NCBI GenBank assembly: GCA_016235245.1 | Contig: JACRLO010000001.1 | Location: 62,001-126,000, forward strand | Source of the DNA: Nitrospirota bacterium | Lineage (GTDB): Bacteria; Nitrospirota; Thermodesulfovibrionia; Thermodesulfovibrionales; UBA6898 | Length of the DNA: 64,000 bases | Direction of reading: 5' to 3' | In this document: positions 9,935-18,586 of the stretch, piece after piece | How positions within the stretch are numbered: position 1 is the stretch's first letter | Layout of the letters: each line of letters begins with the position of its first letter | The notes under the pieces: model-generated | Database searches by the model: none | Told to the model about the DNA's origin: nothing | What the model saw: only the letters and a program-made list of their open reading frames with translations | Position numbers and translations under genes: made by a program

Positions 9935-10923
9935 TCAAATACTACCTCGAATTCGAAAAGCCGATTGAAGAGCTTGAGCTCAAGATGGAAGAACTCAAGA
10001 GACTCTCCGACGGCAAGGACATTAATCTTTCAGGCGAGATCAAAAAGCTCGAAAAGAAGATCAGGGAGCTCCGGACAGAGATCTACGCCAACCTTACGCC
10101 CTGGCAGAAGACACTGCTTGCCCGTCACCCTGACCGGCCCTACACGCTTGATTATATCGGCCTCATGACCGAGGATTTCATCGAGCTTCACGGCGACAGG
10201 AGGTTTGCTGACGACAAGGCTATTGTCGGCGGCCTTGCAAAGCTGAAGGGCGGTCTGCCTGTTGTGATCATCGGCCATCAAAAGGGCCGGGGCACAAAGG
10301 AGAGAATACACAGAAACTTTGGGCAGCCGCACCCCGAAGGCTACCGAAAGGCCATGAGGCTTATGGAGCTGGCAGAGAAGTTCAAGCGACCGATCATCAC
10401 ACTTATTGATACTCCAGGGGCATATCCCGGCATTGGTGCTGAAGAGCGGGGCCAGGGCGAGGCAATTGCGTCAAGCCTCATGCATATGTCGCGTCTGAGG
10501 GTTCCGATCATTGCGGTGGTAATCGGCGAAGGAGGCAGCGGCGGTGCTCTTGCGCTGAGTGTTTCTGACAGGCTCTATATGCTCGAACATTCGGTCTATT
10601 CGGTCATCTCTCCTGAAGGATGCGCTGCGATTCTCTGGAAGAAGAGCGAACTGGGGCCTGAGGATTTCGCGAGGGCCTCAGAGGCTTTGAAGATGACGGC
10701 CGAAGACCTTCTTGGCTTTAAGATTATTGACGAGATTATTCCGGAGCCTTCAGGCGGAGCGCACCGCGACCCCGAGATGATGGCAAAAAGCATTTCGGAC
10801 AAGATCTTCGAGGCCCTTGAAGAGCTTAAAGCAAAGACCCCGGGGAAACTGGTCGAAGACCGTTACAAAAGGCTCAAGAAGATCGGCAGCTTCACTGAAG
10901 AAACAAACAGGGAGTCTGCGTAA
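9931..10923 (+). CDS. accA: Acetyl-CoA carboxylase carboxyltransferase subunit alpha
   Basis: The 330-residue protein is AccA, partner of AccD in the carboxyltransferase step of malonyl-CoA synthesis. It has the N-terminal helical pair typical of AccA ([19 protein letters not shown]), then the crotonase-like core with [34 protein letters not shown] and [11 protein letters not shown], which form the acyl-CoA site. The length is slightly above the usual 315-320. It overlaps dnaE by 4 bases (ATGA), the widespread dnaE-accA coupling. It is convergent with the sigma-factor gene 10 bases away. Confidence 0.96.
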   Translation: MIKYYLEFEKPIEELELKMEELKRLSDGKDINLSGEIKKLEKKIRELRTEIYANLTPWQKTLLARHPDRPYTLDYIGLMTEDFIELHGDRRFADDKAIVGGLAKLKGGLPVVIIGHQKGRGTKERIHRNFGQPHPEGYRKAMRLMELAEKFKRPIITLIDTPGAYPGIGAEERGQGEAIASSLMHMSRLRVPIIAVVIGEGGSGGALALSVSDRLYMLEHSVYSVISPEGCAAILWKKSELGPEDFARASEALKMTAEDLLGFKIIDEIIPEPSGGAHRDPEMMAKSISDKIFEALEELKAKTPGKLVEDRYKRLKKIGSFTEETNRESA

Positions 10924-10933
10924 TCAATCGCCC

Positions 10934-12343
10934 TTAAACGCCTGCAGCCGCGAAATGGACCCGCAGTTTCTTTATGGCTGTTGTCTCGATCTGCCTGATC
11001 CGTTCTCTGGTCAGGCCGAATTCATTGGCCAGCATTTCGAGCGTCTGTTCTTCCCTGTCGAGGCTGAACCGTCCGCGGAGGATCTTCTCTTCCTTGGGGT
11101 CGAGAAGAGATATCGCGCTCCGCACCTTTTCTTTGAGATCGCTATGAATGAGGGCTGCAAGCGGCGACTGCATCGACTTGTCCTCAATGAAGTCGATCAT
11201 CTCGGAGTCATCTTCGCCGACCGGGGTATGCAGAGAGAGCGGGTCCCGCGACATCTCAAGCAGTCCCCTCACCTTATGCTCAGGCATCTTCATCCGTGCT
11301 GCAATGGTCTCCGGGGAGGGATCTTCAGCCAACTCATTGGTCAGCTGCTTAGACACCTGGATGATCCTGGTCAACTCATCCGCTGTATGCACCGGGAGGC
11401 GTATCAGCCGCGACTGCCTTGAGAGCGCACGCGTGATCGCCTGTTTGATCCAGCACATGGCATAGGTGCTGAATTTAAACCCCCTCCGATAGTCGAACAG
11501 ATCAACAGCCCTCATCAGCCCGATATTCCCCTCCTGAATGAGGTCGAGCATGCTCATTCTTCCCATGCTGGCATAACGTCTTGCCGCGCTTACGACGAGT
11601 CTCAGATTTCCCTCGATCAGGACATTTCTGGCCTCATGGATCTCAGCCCGTGCATGGCTGAACGTCCGGAGAACGTCCTGCATGGTCTCAAGCGGTGTGC
11701 CGGTCTTTTCTTTGAACGTATTTCTTTCCGCTAAAGCCTTTCTGGCATTCATGCCGGCAAGCCTCTCTCCTGTTGCATGCACCTCGGCATCTATCTCGCT
11801 GAACACCCCTTCGACGAAATCAAAGCGCAGTCTGAGCGCATTGACCCTGGCAGGCAATTTATCACGGTACAGTGATGCGGTCTTCAGCCGTTGCAGCCGT
11901 TCTATCTGCCGCACCGCGTCGACGAATTTCTTTTTCTCGTCATCCTTGATCTGCTCCGGGTCGGACGATAAACGGATGACCTCGTTCAGGTGCATCTTGC
12001 CAAACTGCACGTCGTTTCCGGCCTGCAGCAGTTTTTCGACCGCAGAAGGCAGGGAGAAGAGGGCTGCTATAGCCCGTTCCCAGCTGTCTTCGATCTGTCG
12101 TGCGACCTCAAACTCCCGGCTTCTTTTCAGGAGTGGTGTCGAACCGATCTCATTCAGGTACATCTTGAGTGGATCGCAGGACTCATAGCCGTCAGCAGGG
12201 TCTTCTTCGGCAGAGGCTTCTTCCGCATGGCTGTCAACAGCATGCTCCATCACCATCTCCTCCGGTTCTTCGGAAAGTTCTTCCGTATGATCCAGGACAT
12301 CGCTGTCCGCATACTCCGGATCAAGGTCCAAAACGTTATTCAT
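10934..12343 (-). CDS. RpoD-like sigma-70 family RNA polymerase sigma factor
   Basis: The 469-residue protein has an acidic N-terminal tail (about 1-55), region 1.2 (DPLKMYLNEIGSTPLLKRSRE), a helical non-conserved stretch (about 90-225), region 2 (NLRLVVSAARRY, LDLIQEGNIGLMRAVDLFDY, FKFSTYAMCWIKQAITRAL), region 3 and region 4 ending GLTRERIRQIETTAIKKLR. Region 2.4 keeps the Gln and Thr that read the -10 element. Of the two adjacent tryptophans used in strand opening, the first is replaced by Cys (AMCW). This favours an RpoD-like alternative factor rather than the housekeeping one, though the latter cannot be excluded. Good Shine-Dalgarno (GGGAGG) precedes the ATG. Confidence 0.85.
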   Translation of the reverse strand: MNNVLDLDPEYADSDVLDHTEELSEEPEEMVMEHAVDSHAEEASAEEDPADGYESCDPLKMYLNEIGSTPLLKRSREFEVARQIEDSWERAIAALFSLPSAVEKLLQAGNDVQFGKMHLNEVIRLSSDPEQIKDDEKKKFVDAVRQIERLQRLKTASLYRDKLPARVNALRLRFDFVEGVFSEIDAEVHATGERLAGMNARKALAERNTFKEKTGTPLETMQDVLRTFSHARAEIHEARNVLIEGNLRLVVSAARRYASMGRMSMLDLIQEGNIGLMRAVDLFDYRRGFKFSTYAMCWIKQAITRALSRQSRLIRLPVHTADELTRIIQVSKQLTNELAEDPSPETIAARMKMPEHKVRGLLEMSRDPLSLHTPVGEDDSEMIDFIEDKSMQSPLAALIHSDLKEKVRSAISLLDPKEEKILRGRFSLDREEQTLEMLANEFGLTRERIRQIETTAIKKLRVHFAAAGV

Positions 12344-12491
12344 GGCAAACCTCCCTGCTGGACTGACTTAATTTCTCTTTCTGCGGGTGCCGGAATGATC
12401 TCACGACATCGTGCTATTAGCGTAAATCGTCCGAAAGGTCCGAAGATATCAGCGGAAGTAGTTTTATTCGTCAAATTATGGGCAGAGCCGC

Positions 12492-12507
12492 GTAAGGTTT
12501 TCCTTAC
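12492..12507. other. Small perfect hairpin between sigma factor and response regulator
   Basis: GTAAGG (12492-12497) and CCTTAC (12502-12507) pair around a TTTT loop. It lies 48 bases beyond the response-regulator stop and upstream of the sigma-factor gene. It lacks a T-run, so a terminator role is only possible. I see nothing else in the 211-base gap. Confidence 0.3.
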
Positions 12508-12554
12508 AGGGCAGCGAGGCAGATGCAGGGAGAAGACGGAGACCTGCGTAATGC

Positions 12555-13193
12555 TTAATCGGTCAGTTTATTCTTTATTGCATACTGGATAAGGTCAGCG
12601 TTGTTCTGCATCTGCATCTTCTGCAGGATGCGCGTCCTGAAGGTGCTGATCGTCTTGGGGCTGAGGGACATGTCATAGGCGATCTCCTTCAGGGACCTGC
12701 CCGCAGCGATCATGCGCATCACCTGGAACTCCCGGGTCGACAGGGTCTCATGGAGTGGCTTGTCGCTCTCCCCGGTAAGGTGACTTGCAAGGAAGTCGGC
12801 CAGGGACGGACTGATGTACCGCCCGCCGCGGACGATCTTCCTGATGGCAGCGATCAGCTCATCAGGCGCTGACTTCTTGGTCATATAGCCTGAGGCGCCC
12901 GATCTCAGGGCACGCACCGCATACTCTTCTTCGGCGTAGATGCTCAGGATCAGCACCGGCATGGACGGTCTCAGTTTTTTTATCTCGTCAAGGGCCTCGA
13001 GTCCGCTCATTTCAGGCATTGAGATGTCGAGCAGCGCTACGTCGAAACTGCCATTCCTGACCTTCTCGACAGCCTCTTTGCCGCTGCCGGCCTCTTCCAC
13101 TTTTCTGACGATGCCGCCCTCCTCAAGTATCTGCCTGAGCCCCTTTCGGACAATAGGATGGTCATCTGCGATAAGGATCTTATACATGGTCAC
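12555..13193 (-). CDS. NarL/FixJ-type two-component response regulator
   Basis: The 212-residue protein has a receiver domain (residues 4-120) with the acidic pair DD at 10-11, phospho-acceptor Asp56 (ALLDISMPEMSG) and Lys in MTKKSAP, then a LuxR-type helix-turn-helix (about 148-210: LSTREFQVMRMIAAGRSLKE). It should bind DNA when phosphorylated by its partner kinase. The GTG start overlaps the kinase stop by 4 bases (GTGA). The ATG two codons later, with AGAGGTGA just upstream, is an equally good start. Its targets are not visible from the sequence. Confidence 0.92.
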   Translation of the reverse strand: MTMYKILIADDHPIVRKGLRQILEEGGIVRKVEEAGSGKEAVEKVRNGSFDVALLDISMPEMSGLEALDEIKKLRPSMPVLILSIYAEEEYAVRALRSGASGYMTKKSAPDELIAAIRKIVRGGRYISPSLADFLASHLTGESDKPLHETLSTREFQVMRMIAAGRSLKEIAYDMSLSPKTISTFRTRILQKMQMQNNADLIQYAIKNKLTD

Positions 13194-16100
13194 CTCTTTT
13201 CTGAGCGTTTTCCGGACGGGATCCGGACGGTCACAACAGTTCCCTTGCCTGCAGTTCCCTGGATAGTCACTTCACCGCTGATTTCGCGCACCCGTTCACG
13301 CATGCCGATCAGGCCTAATGATGTGCTCTTGCCGAATTCCTGACTGGAGATTCCTTTGCCATTGTCCGTTATCTCAAGAATGATATTTTTCTTGTCTGCG
13401 ATGAGGCGGATCGATACTGCTTTAGCCCCTGAATGCCTTGCGACATTGGTCAGCGCTTCCTGAAAGATGCGGAAAAGAGCGACAGCAGACTCATCGGTCA
13501 GGCCGGGGATTTTACTGACAAGGTCGAGCGAGCAGGGGATACCGGTGCGCTTTATAAAAGCAGCAGCCTCCTGCTTAATGGCCACCGGCAGACCGAGATG
13601 ATCCAGCACTCGCGGCCGCAGTTCCTCACAAATCCTCTGTATATCTGCAACAGCATTATCAAGCAGTCCGATGACCGATAAGGCAGCCTTCTTTATGGGG
13701 GCCTGATCGTTGTAGCGGTTCTTCAATATAGACAACTCCATCCCTGCTGCAGTAAGGATCTGGCCCAGTTCGTCATGGATCTCTCTGGCGATCTTCGTAC
13801 GTTCCTCTTCCCGAGCCTCCTGCAGATGAGCTGAAAATGCGCGCAGCTGCTCCCGGGAAGCGGTCAGCTCTTCCTCGATGGAGAACCGATGCACAGCCTC
13901 GCCGACCAGCGGCGTAATGGTTTCGATAAAGTCAATGATCTGCAGCGGGAATGCATCCTTTTGGGGATCAGCAAGGTGTAGAGCGCCGATTACCTCGGTG
14001 CGGTACCGTACCGGGACCACGGCCAGAGAGGAAAACCCTTCGCGGATGCAGGCATGCCGGTAAAAGTCACGCAGATTTTTGGAGCAAAGGCTGGACGTGT
14101 CGTTGCAGACAAAAGAACCTTCTCCTGTCATAAAACCCGTCTCGACCCTGCGGGGCTTTTCGTCAATCACCCTGATGCAGGCGCAGGAGTCTTTCCCAAG
14201 CGAGAGGCAGTCCTCCTGCTTCAGGAACTTATTGCTGAACCCGCTATGCGCTGCAAACGGGACATCCCCTTCCCCCCCCACAATCCGTATGCCGACAGAG
14301 CTGCATCCGCACCAGCTCTTAAGCTGGCTGACAAGGGCATTCAGATATTCGGAACGCGAGGCAGTGGCGGATAAGAGCTTGAGCACATTGTTGGCTGCCT
14401 CGGTCTGGCGTTCCTGTGCCTTGCGTTCGGTAATGTCAAAGACAGTTGAGCGGGTCATTATGAAATTATTGTCCCTGTCACGCATAGCCGTGGCATTCAG
14501 AAGGATCGGCAGCAATGTTCCATCCTTGCGGATCAGCTCGAATTCGACTTCCCTGATAGATCCTGATTTCAGGAATTTCGGAAAAAGCTGCTTAAACCGT
14601 TTTCTGCTCTCCCTGGCATGAAACTCATCTATCTTTCTGCCGATCACTTCGTCCCTTTCATATCCCAGCCAGGAGAGTTCAGTGTCATTAATGCTGACGA
14701 TCCTGCCCTCCTTGTCCAGAGAGTGATAGCCACAGGGGGCATTGTTGTACAGGTCTTTGATCTCAGCAGAAGATGCCAAAAGAGAGCTTTCGGCCTCGAT
14801 CCTTTTCTTCTCTGCGGCCATGGCTTCGATCGCAAAGGATATATCGTCTGCAAGTGAAGAAAGCAGGTTGAGCTCTTCGTCCGTAAAGAAGTGGGGGGTT
14901 TCGGCATATGCAGTGAGTGCACCGACGACTGCGGAGCCAGCATGCAGGGGAAAGGCTGCAGATGAGCGAAAACCCGCCTTCATTGCAGACTCTCGCCAGG
15001 GCTGCATCGTCGGGTCATTTTCTATGTCCGGGCATACCATGACCTTCCCTTCGACGATCGCCCTCCCGGTTGGCCCCCGCCCTTCAGGGACGTCCATCGC
15101 GATGATCGTGATGCGGTCAAGGTATTTGCCGCTGTCCCCTGCGCTGGCAATTGGTTCGACCTTTGACGTTTGAGGGTCAAGGAGTCCGATCCATGCCATC
15201 TTAAAGAGTTTGCTGTCAATAATAATGCGGCAGGTCTGTTCAAACAGTCTTTCGGGATCGTGGATGCGGACAATGGCCTCGTTCACCCGTGACAGGACCG
15301 AGTAGAGCGCGTTTATGCGTGCAAGCCTTCTTTCTGCCTTTCTGCGTTCATATATCTCTGCTTCAAGGTCGTCATTGAGAGCCGCCAGTTCAGAAGTGCG
15401 CATCCGTATACGCTCCTCAAGCTCATCGTGTGCTCGCTGCAGTTCCTCCGCTGCCTGCTTGCGCTCAGTAATGTCGCGGTGAATCCCGATAAAACCAATA
15501 ATATTGCCTTGGACATCTTTAACTTTAGTGCCAAGCGTTTCAGCATAAAAGAGCGACCCGTCCCTCCGCCGATACCGAACCTCAAAAGGCATGGAGTCCA
15601 CATTTGTCTGATTCAGATAGACTTCCCTTCCAATCCTCTCATACGTGTCTCCGTCCGGATAAAAGATCTCGGCAGAACGGCCGATGATCTCATCCGGTGA
15701 ATAGCCGAAAAGCCTTTCTACCGCAGGATTGACCATTAGCACTCTTCTCTGCATGTCAGCGAATACCACAGCATCGGTGATGGAATTAAACATCGCCTCA
15801 AACTCGGATTTGCTTCTGGCCAGAGCTGCTTCAGACTTTTTGCGGTCGGTAATGTCAATCAGGACGTGGACTGCTCCGCGCGGAAAGCCCCGATCGTCCA
15901 GCAGGGGAGTGCCGTAACCCAGCAGGTGTCTGATTGTGCCATCGTCGAAGACCAGGCTGAACTCGAAGTCCTGTACATGTTCGCCGCGGGCAGCCCGCTG
16001 CGCAGGAAGCTCCTCAAGCCTTAGTTCACGTCCATCCTTGAGCGCCCTGAAATGACGCGGCCTCACCTTAGAAGGCGCTGACAGCGAGACCTCAGCGCCG

Positions 16101-16627
16101 TGCGGTTGCTTAAGCAGGTCATCTGCTGCGCGATTTCCTGTCATGTGGGTTGAATCAGGGTCATGGACGATAATAACAGGAGTCGGCACAGCCTCTAGCA
16201 CAGTGGCCAATTCCTCCGCCCGTTCACGTTCACGCAGCCCACTCTCCCGAAGCGCCTCCTCTGCTCGCTTACGCTCCGTGATATCGAAAGCATAAATGCG
16301 TGCGACATTGAATTGCGGAATAAGCTGGATAGTTTCGTGGAAAATCCTATCCTTGACTACCACCTCGAGGGAAAAGGAACATTCGGATTTCCTATTCAGG
16401 TCATCCAGAATGACACCCAGTTCCAGAGGCAGGAATATAGCCGCATCCTTCTTGTCCAAGCCCAGACCGTCAAGAATACGGACAGCTCCGGGGTTGATAA
16501 ATACGACGTTGCCGGAAATATCCACCTCGATGACCGGATTCGGATTCAGTTGAGGAAAGGAGGCGAGGTGCTTTATCAGCTCATCTGATTTCCTGTTTTC
16601 GTCTTCTTCTGTTATCGAATTTTCCAT
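13190..16627 (-). CDS. Multi-PAS/GAF soluble sensor histidine kinase
   Basis: From Met at 16627 the protein has 1145 residues: PAS (about 20-115), PAS (about 135-260), PAS (about 270-390), coiled coil, GAF (about 455-620), PAS (about 640-760), a cysteine-rich GAF (about 770-910), HisKA_3 with phospho-acceptor His near 950 (IAREIHDELGQIL), and HATPase_c ending GLIGMRERV..GTAGKGT. No membrane segment or signal peptide is seen, so it senses in the cytosol, perhaps redox, heme or small ligands. I prefer 16627 to the longer frame (to 16735) because GCAGGAGCA directly precedes this ATG. It is coupled to the downstream NarL-type regulator. Confidence 0.9.
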   Translation of the reverse strand: MENSITEEDENRKSDELIKHLASFPQLNPNPVIEVDISGNVVFINPGAVRILDGLGLDKKDAAIFLPLELGVILDDLNRKSECSFSLEVVVKDRIFHETIQLIPQFNVARIYAFDITERKRAEEALRESGLRERERAEELATVLEAVPTPVIIVHDPDSTHMTGNRAADDLLKQPHGAEVSLSAPSKVRPRHFRALKDGRELRLEELPAQRAARGEHVQDFEFSLVFDDGTIRHLLGYGTPLLDDRGFPRGAVHVLIDITDRKKSEAALARSKSEFEAMFNSITDAVVFADMQRRVLMVNPAVERLFGYSPDEIIGRSAEIFYPDGDTYERIGREVYLNQTNVDSMPFEVRYRRRDGSLFYAETLGTKVKDVQGNIIGFIGIHRDITERKQAAEELQRAHDELEERIRMRTSELAALNDDLEAEIYERRKAERRLARINALYSVLSRVNEAIVRIHDPERLFEQTCRIIIDSKLFKMAWIGLLDPQTSKVEPIASAGDSGKYLDRITIIAMDVPEGRGPTGRAIVEGKVMVCPDIENDPTMQPWRESAMKAGFRSSAAFPLHAGSAVVGALTAYAETPHFFTDEELNLLSSLADDISFAIEAMAAEKKRIEAESSLLASSAEIKDLYNNAPCGYHSLDKEGRIVSINDTELSWLGYERDEVIGRKIDEFHARESRKRFKQLFPKFLKSGSIREVEFELIRKDGTLLPILLNATAMRDRDNNFIMTRSTVFDITERKAQERQTEAANNVLKLLSATASRSEYLNALVSQLKSWCGCSSVGIRIVGGEGDVPFAAHSGFSNKFLKQEDCLSLGKDSCACIRVIDEKPRRVETGFMTGEGSFVCNDTSSLCSKNLRDFYRHACIREGFSSLAVVPVRYRTEVIGALHLADPQKDAFPLQIIDFIETITPLVGEAVHRFSIEEELTASREQLRAFSAHLQEAREEERTKIAREIHDELGQILTAAGMELSILKNRYNDQAPIKKAALSVIGLLDNAVADIQRICEELRPRVLDHLGLPVAIKQEAAAFIKRTGIPCSLDLVSKIPGLTDESAVALFRIFQEALTNVARHSGAKAVSIRLIADKKNIILEITDNGKGISSQEFGKSTSLGLIGMRERVREISGEVTIQGTAGKGTVVTVRIPSGKRSEKR

Positions 16628-16868
16628 TGCTCCTGCCCTGGGCTTCTGCCTGTTTCCGGCCAACAAGTTTCTATATTTTATCATGAAAGGCCGATGGCAA
16701 GACTGCAGAAGGAGCAGAAAGATTTTGTAGGGCAATACTTACATCGTGCTCCCGAGATTCCGACATAAATAGTCCAATGTCCCTCTTGAATAACCACGTC
16801 ACAGGCAGCAAAATGATTACAGGAAGGAACTGCTGCTCGACATTCTGCATTTCAACGGAGGAAAGACG

Positions 16869-17099
16869 ATGTCATATCAGGATGAAGTAGAAAAAATCGC
16901 ATACGAACTTTACGAAGCAAGCGGGAGGATTAGCGGCCGTGATCTTGACAACTGGATTGAGGCAGAGCACATCGTGGCACGCAAGTATGCTCAGAAGAAA
17001 AGCGGGAACAGGCAGGGAAAAGAAACTACAGCAGACTGCGGCAAAAATGTCCCTCAGAAGCGCAAACAGCCGGCTGGCGACAGGATGGCAGTGGCATAA
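16869..17099 (+). CDS. DUF2934 domain protein
   Basis: The 76-residue protein carries the DUF2934 signature IAYELYEASGRISGRDLDNWIEAEHIV (split here as IAYELYEASGR and DLDNWIEAEHIV, residues 10-36), followed by a basic, low-complexity tail. The family's function is unknown. A strong GGAGG lies 6 bases before the ATG. It opens the run of small plus-strand genes that diverges from the sensor kinase and is 2 bases from the next gene. Confidence 0.75.
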   Translation: MSYQDEVEKIAYELYEASGRISGRDLDNWIEAEHIVARKYAQKKSGNRQGKETTADCGKNVPQKRKQPAGDRMAVA

Positions 17100-17101
17100 G
17101 T

Positions 17102-17533
17102 ATGGGCTTTTTGTATGCAGAAGACCACAACAAGCTGTTCAAACAACTGCAGGAATCTTACTGCCTTCGACCTGAAGATATACTTTTCGTCAATAATATC
17201 GCTGGATGGTGCAGACAGCAGGGCATTCAGGAACCTGACAGGGAAAGGCCGCTTAAACTCGTCACGAGCAGTCCGCAGGGCTGCAAGATGCTGATCAGTC
17301 GTGTCGCCACTGATCAGGAGATCGAGCAGCGGATCAATGCTCTGCGCATCAGAAATCAGCTTAATAGTGCTACAGAGGACCTGGCAGAGAGACTGAACTC
17401 GGACAGAAAGAAGTTTGCCTATCTTTTTTTGGCGGAATACGCCGCAAGCCTGCCGGAGATCGGGCAGGACGAACTGCTGGCAGATGTCTGGGCGTTTAAA
17501 GAAATGGAACGGCTGAATTTTTTCAAGGCGTAA
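17102..17533 (+). CDS. Unknown small protein in DsrC-like gene run
   Basis: I do not recognise this 143-residue protein. It looks soluble and helical, with three cysteines (YCLRP, GWCRQ, GCKML) in the first 65 residues and an acidic, leucine-rich helix at the C-terminus (FLAEYAASLPEIGQDELL). It starts 2 bases after the DUF2934 gene with only a weak AGGATGG upstream, so translation is likely coupled. Ten bases separate it from the next gene, so the four genes probably form one transcript. Confidence 0.65.
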   Translation: MGFLYAEDHNKLFKQLQESYCLRPEDILFVNNIAGWCRQQGIQEPDRERPLKLVTSSPQGCKMLISRVATDQEIEQRINALRIRNQLNSATEDLAERLNSDRKKFAYLFLAEYAASLPEIGQDELLADVWAFKEMERLNFFKA

Positions 17534-17543
17534 AGGAGGAACA

Positions 17544-17915
17544 ATGGGCTACACAGTTGTCGCACTAAAAAATAGAATCATGGAGATGTACCCGGAGATC
17601 GAAACAAACGGTGTCATGATGAGTCTTGTCTTCAATAAGGATAACGATACCTATTTTATCAGTTTCAGCAAAGGGCTGAATGCATTTGCTACCCATCTGC
17701 AAAGGAATGAAGTTGATAAATGTATGGACGGCATCAAATTCGTCTTTTTGGGTTTTCAGATAGGACGCTGGCTGCAGAGTTTCGTATCCGGTCAGACGCA
17801 GACAACCGACAGTCCTGCCTTACAAACCGGCCGTCAGCAGGAGCCGGAGCGCGGCCATTACCGATGGCCCGACAACAGGAAGGAGGAGCCATGGGCTACA
17901 CAGTTGTCGCACTAA
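17544..17915 (+). CDS. Small protein duplicating the N-terminal domain of the next gene
   Basis: The 123-residue protein has no recognised family. Residues 1-83 match residues 1-82 of the following DsrC-like protein at about half of positions, and 19 of the first 20 residues are identical. After residue 85 the sequence becomes hydrophilic and unlike the partner (QTGRQQEPERGH), and its end runs through the next gene's ribosome binding site, overlapping it by 25 bases. AAGGAGGA stands about 5 bases before the ATG. It looks like a tandem duplicate that lost or never had the DsrC part. Confidence 0.7.
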   Translation: MGYTVVALKNRIMEMYPEIETNGVMMSLVFNKDNDTYFISFSKGLNAFATHLQRNEVDKCMDGIKFVFLGFQIGRWLQSFVSGQTQTTDSPALQTGRQQEPERGHYRWPDNRKEEPWATQLSH

Positions 17916-18137
17916 AAAATAAAATCATGGAGATGTACCCGGAGATCGAGAAGAACGGCATCCTTGTGGGTCTTGTCTTCCATGAAGAAAAGAATGCCTA
18001 TGTCGTCAATTTCAGAAAAGGGGCCCATCTGCTCTCTACCCATCTTGAGAAGAAGGATGCTGATGAGTGTATGGACGGGTTTAAATGCGTACATCTGGGA
18101 GGCCAGATAGGGCAGTTCATTAAGAATTTTATTAGTG
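17544..18137 (+). repeat. Tandem gene-segment duplication
   Basis: Two copies of an 82-83 codon domain start at 17544 and 17891, 347 bases apart. The first 59 bases of the copies differ at only one position, while the remainder has diverged to about 45% amino-acid identity. Each copy has its own AAGGAGG-type ribosome binding site. Confidence 0.85.
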
Positions 18138-18502
18138 ACCGGCCCCCGGTGCCGGAGATGCTGATGATAGAATGCTGTGGATATTCAGCCTGTATTGATA
18201 ATGACGGCTATCTGCTAAATTTTCATGACTGGAATGAAAGCATTGCCTTCGGTCTGGCAGAGAGGGAGGGAATAAAGGAACTGACCGATGATCAGATCGA
18301 TATTCTGAAATTCGTTAGAGCCCACTACGAGCAGTACAATTATTTTCCGATCATCAGATCTATCTGTAAGAACCTGCATCAGGATAAGGACTGCCTCAGC
18401 GAAAAGTTTGTGAATCCGGCTATTGTATGGAAGCTGGCCGGGCTGCCGAAACCCGACGCAGTGATCATGAATCTCCTGGAGCATAACGAACCGCCCACAT
18501 GA
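17891..18502 (+). CDS. DsrC/TusE-like protein lacking both redox cysteines, with extra N-terminal domain
   Basis: The 203-residue protein joins an 82-residue unknown domain, duplicated from the gene before, to a DsrC/TusE-like domain. The DsrC match is clear: a short strand pair (ACIDNDGYLLNFHDWNE), then AEREGIKELTDDQIDILKF, VRAHYEQYNYFP and WKLAGLPKP at the end. DsrC carries sulfur on a Cys in the last residues (GCV) and a second Cys about ten before; here those places are DAV and IVW, so persulfide chemistry at these sites is not possible. Other cysteines (ECC, AC, CK) lie elsewhere. A regulatory role is inference. AAGGAGGA precedes the ATG. Confidence 0.75.
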   Translation: MGYTVVALKNKIMEMYPEIEKNGILVGLVFHEEKNAYVVNFRKGAHLLSTHLEKKDADECMDGFKCVHLGGQIGQFIKNFISDRPPVPEMLMIECCGYSACIDNDGYLLNFHDWNESIAFGLAEREGIKELTDDQIDILKFVRAHYEQYNYFPIIRSICKNLHQDKDCLSEKFVNPAIVWKLAGLPKPDAVIMNLLEHNEPPT

Positions 18503-18542
18503 CAAAAATAAGGAATAGTGCCACGATTCACAGCCTCGGCAT

Positions 18543-18565
18543 TGCCTGGCAGAATTAACCAGGCA
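18543..18565 (+). other. Hairpin between DsrC-like and CBS genes
   Basis: TGCCTGG (18543-18549) pairs perfectly with CCAGGCA (18559-18565) around a 9-base loop. There is no T-run. It may protect or separate the upstream transcript from the CBS gene that starts 21 bases later. Confidence 0.4.
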
Positions 18566-18586
18566 CTGAATAGTAGGAGGGTTATC

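Noticed and set aside
16628-16868. RNA gene in the gap before the DUF2934 gene
   Set aside because: The gap shows no tRNA-like cloverleaf or strong stem; only the DUF2934 ribosome binding site is clear.
17720-17890. Longer start for the DsrC-like protein
   Set aside because: The frame is open upstream but overlaps the previous gene; ATG 17891 has an ideal ribosome binding site and matches the duplicated N-terminus.
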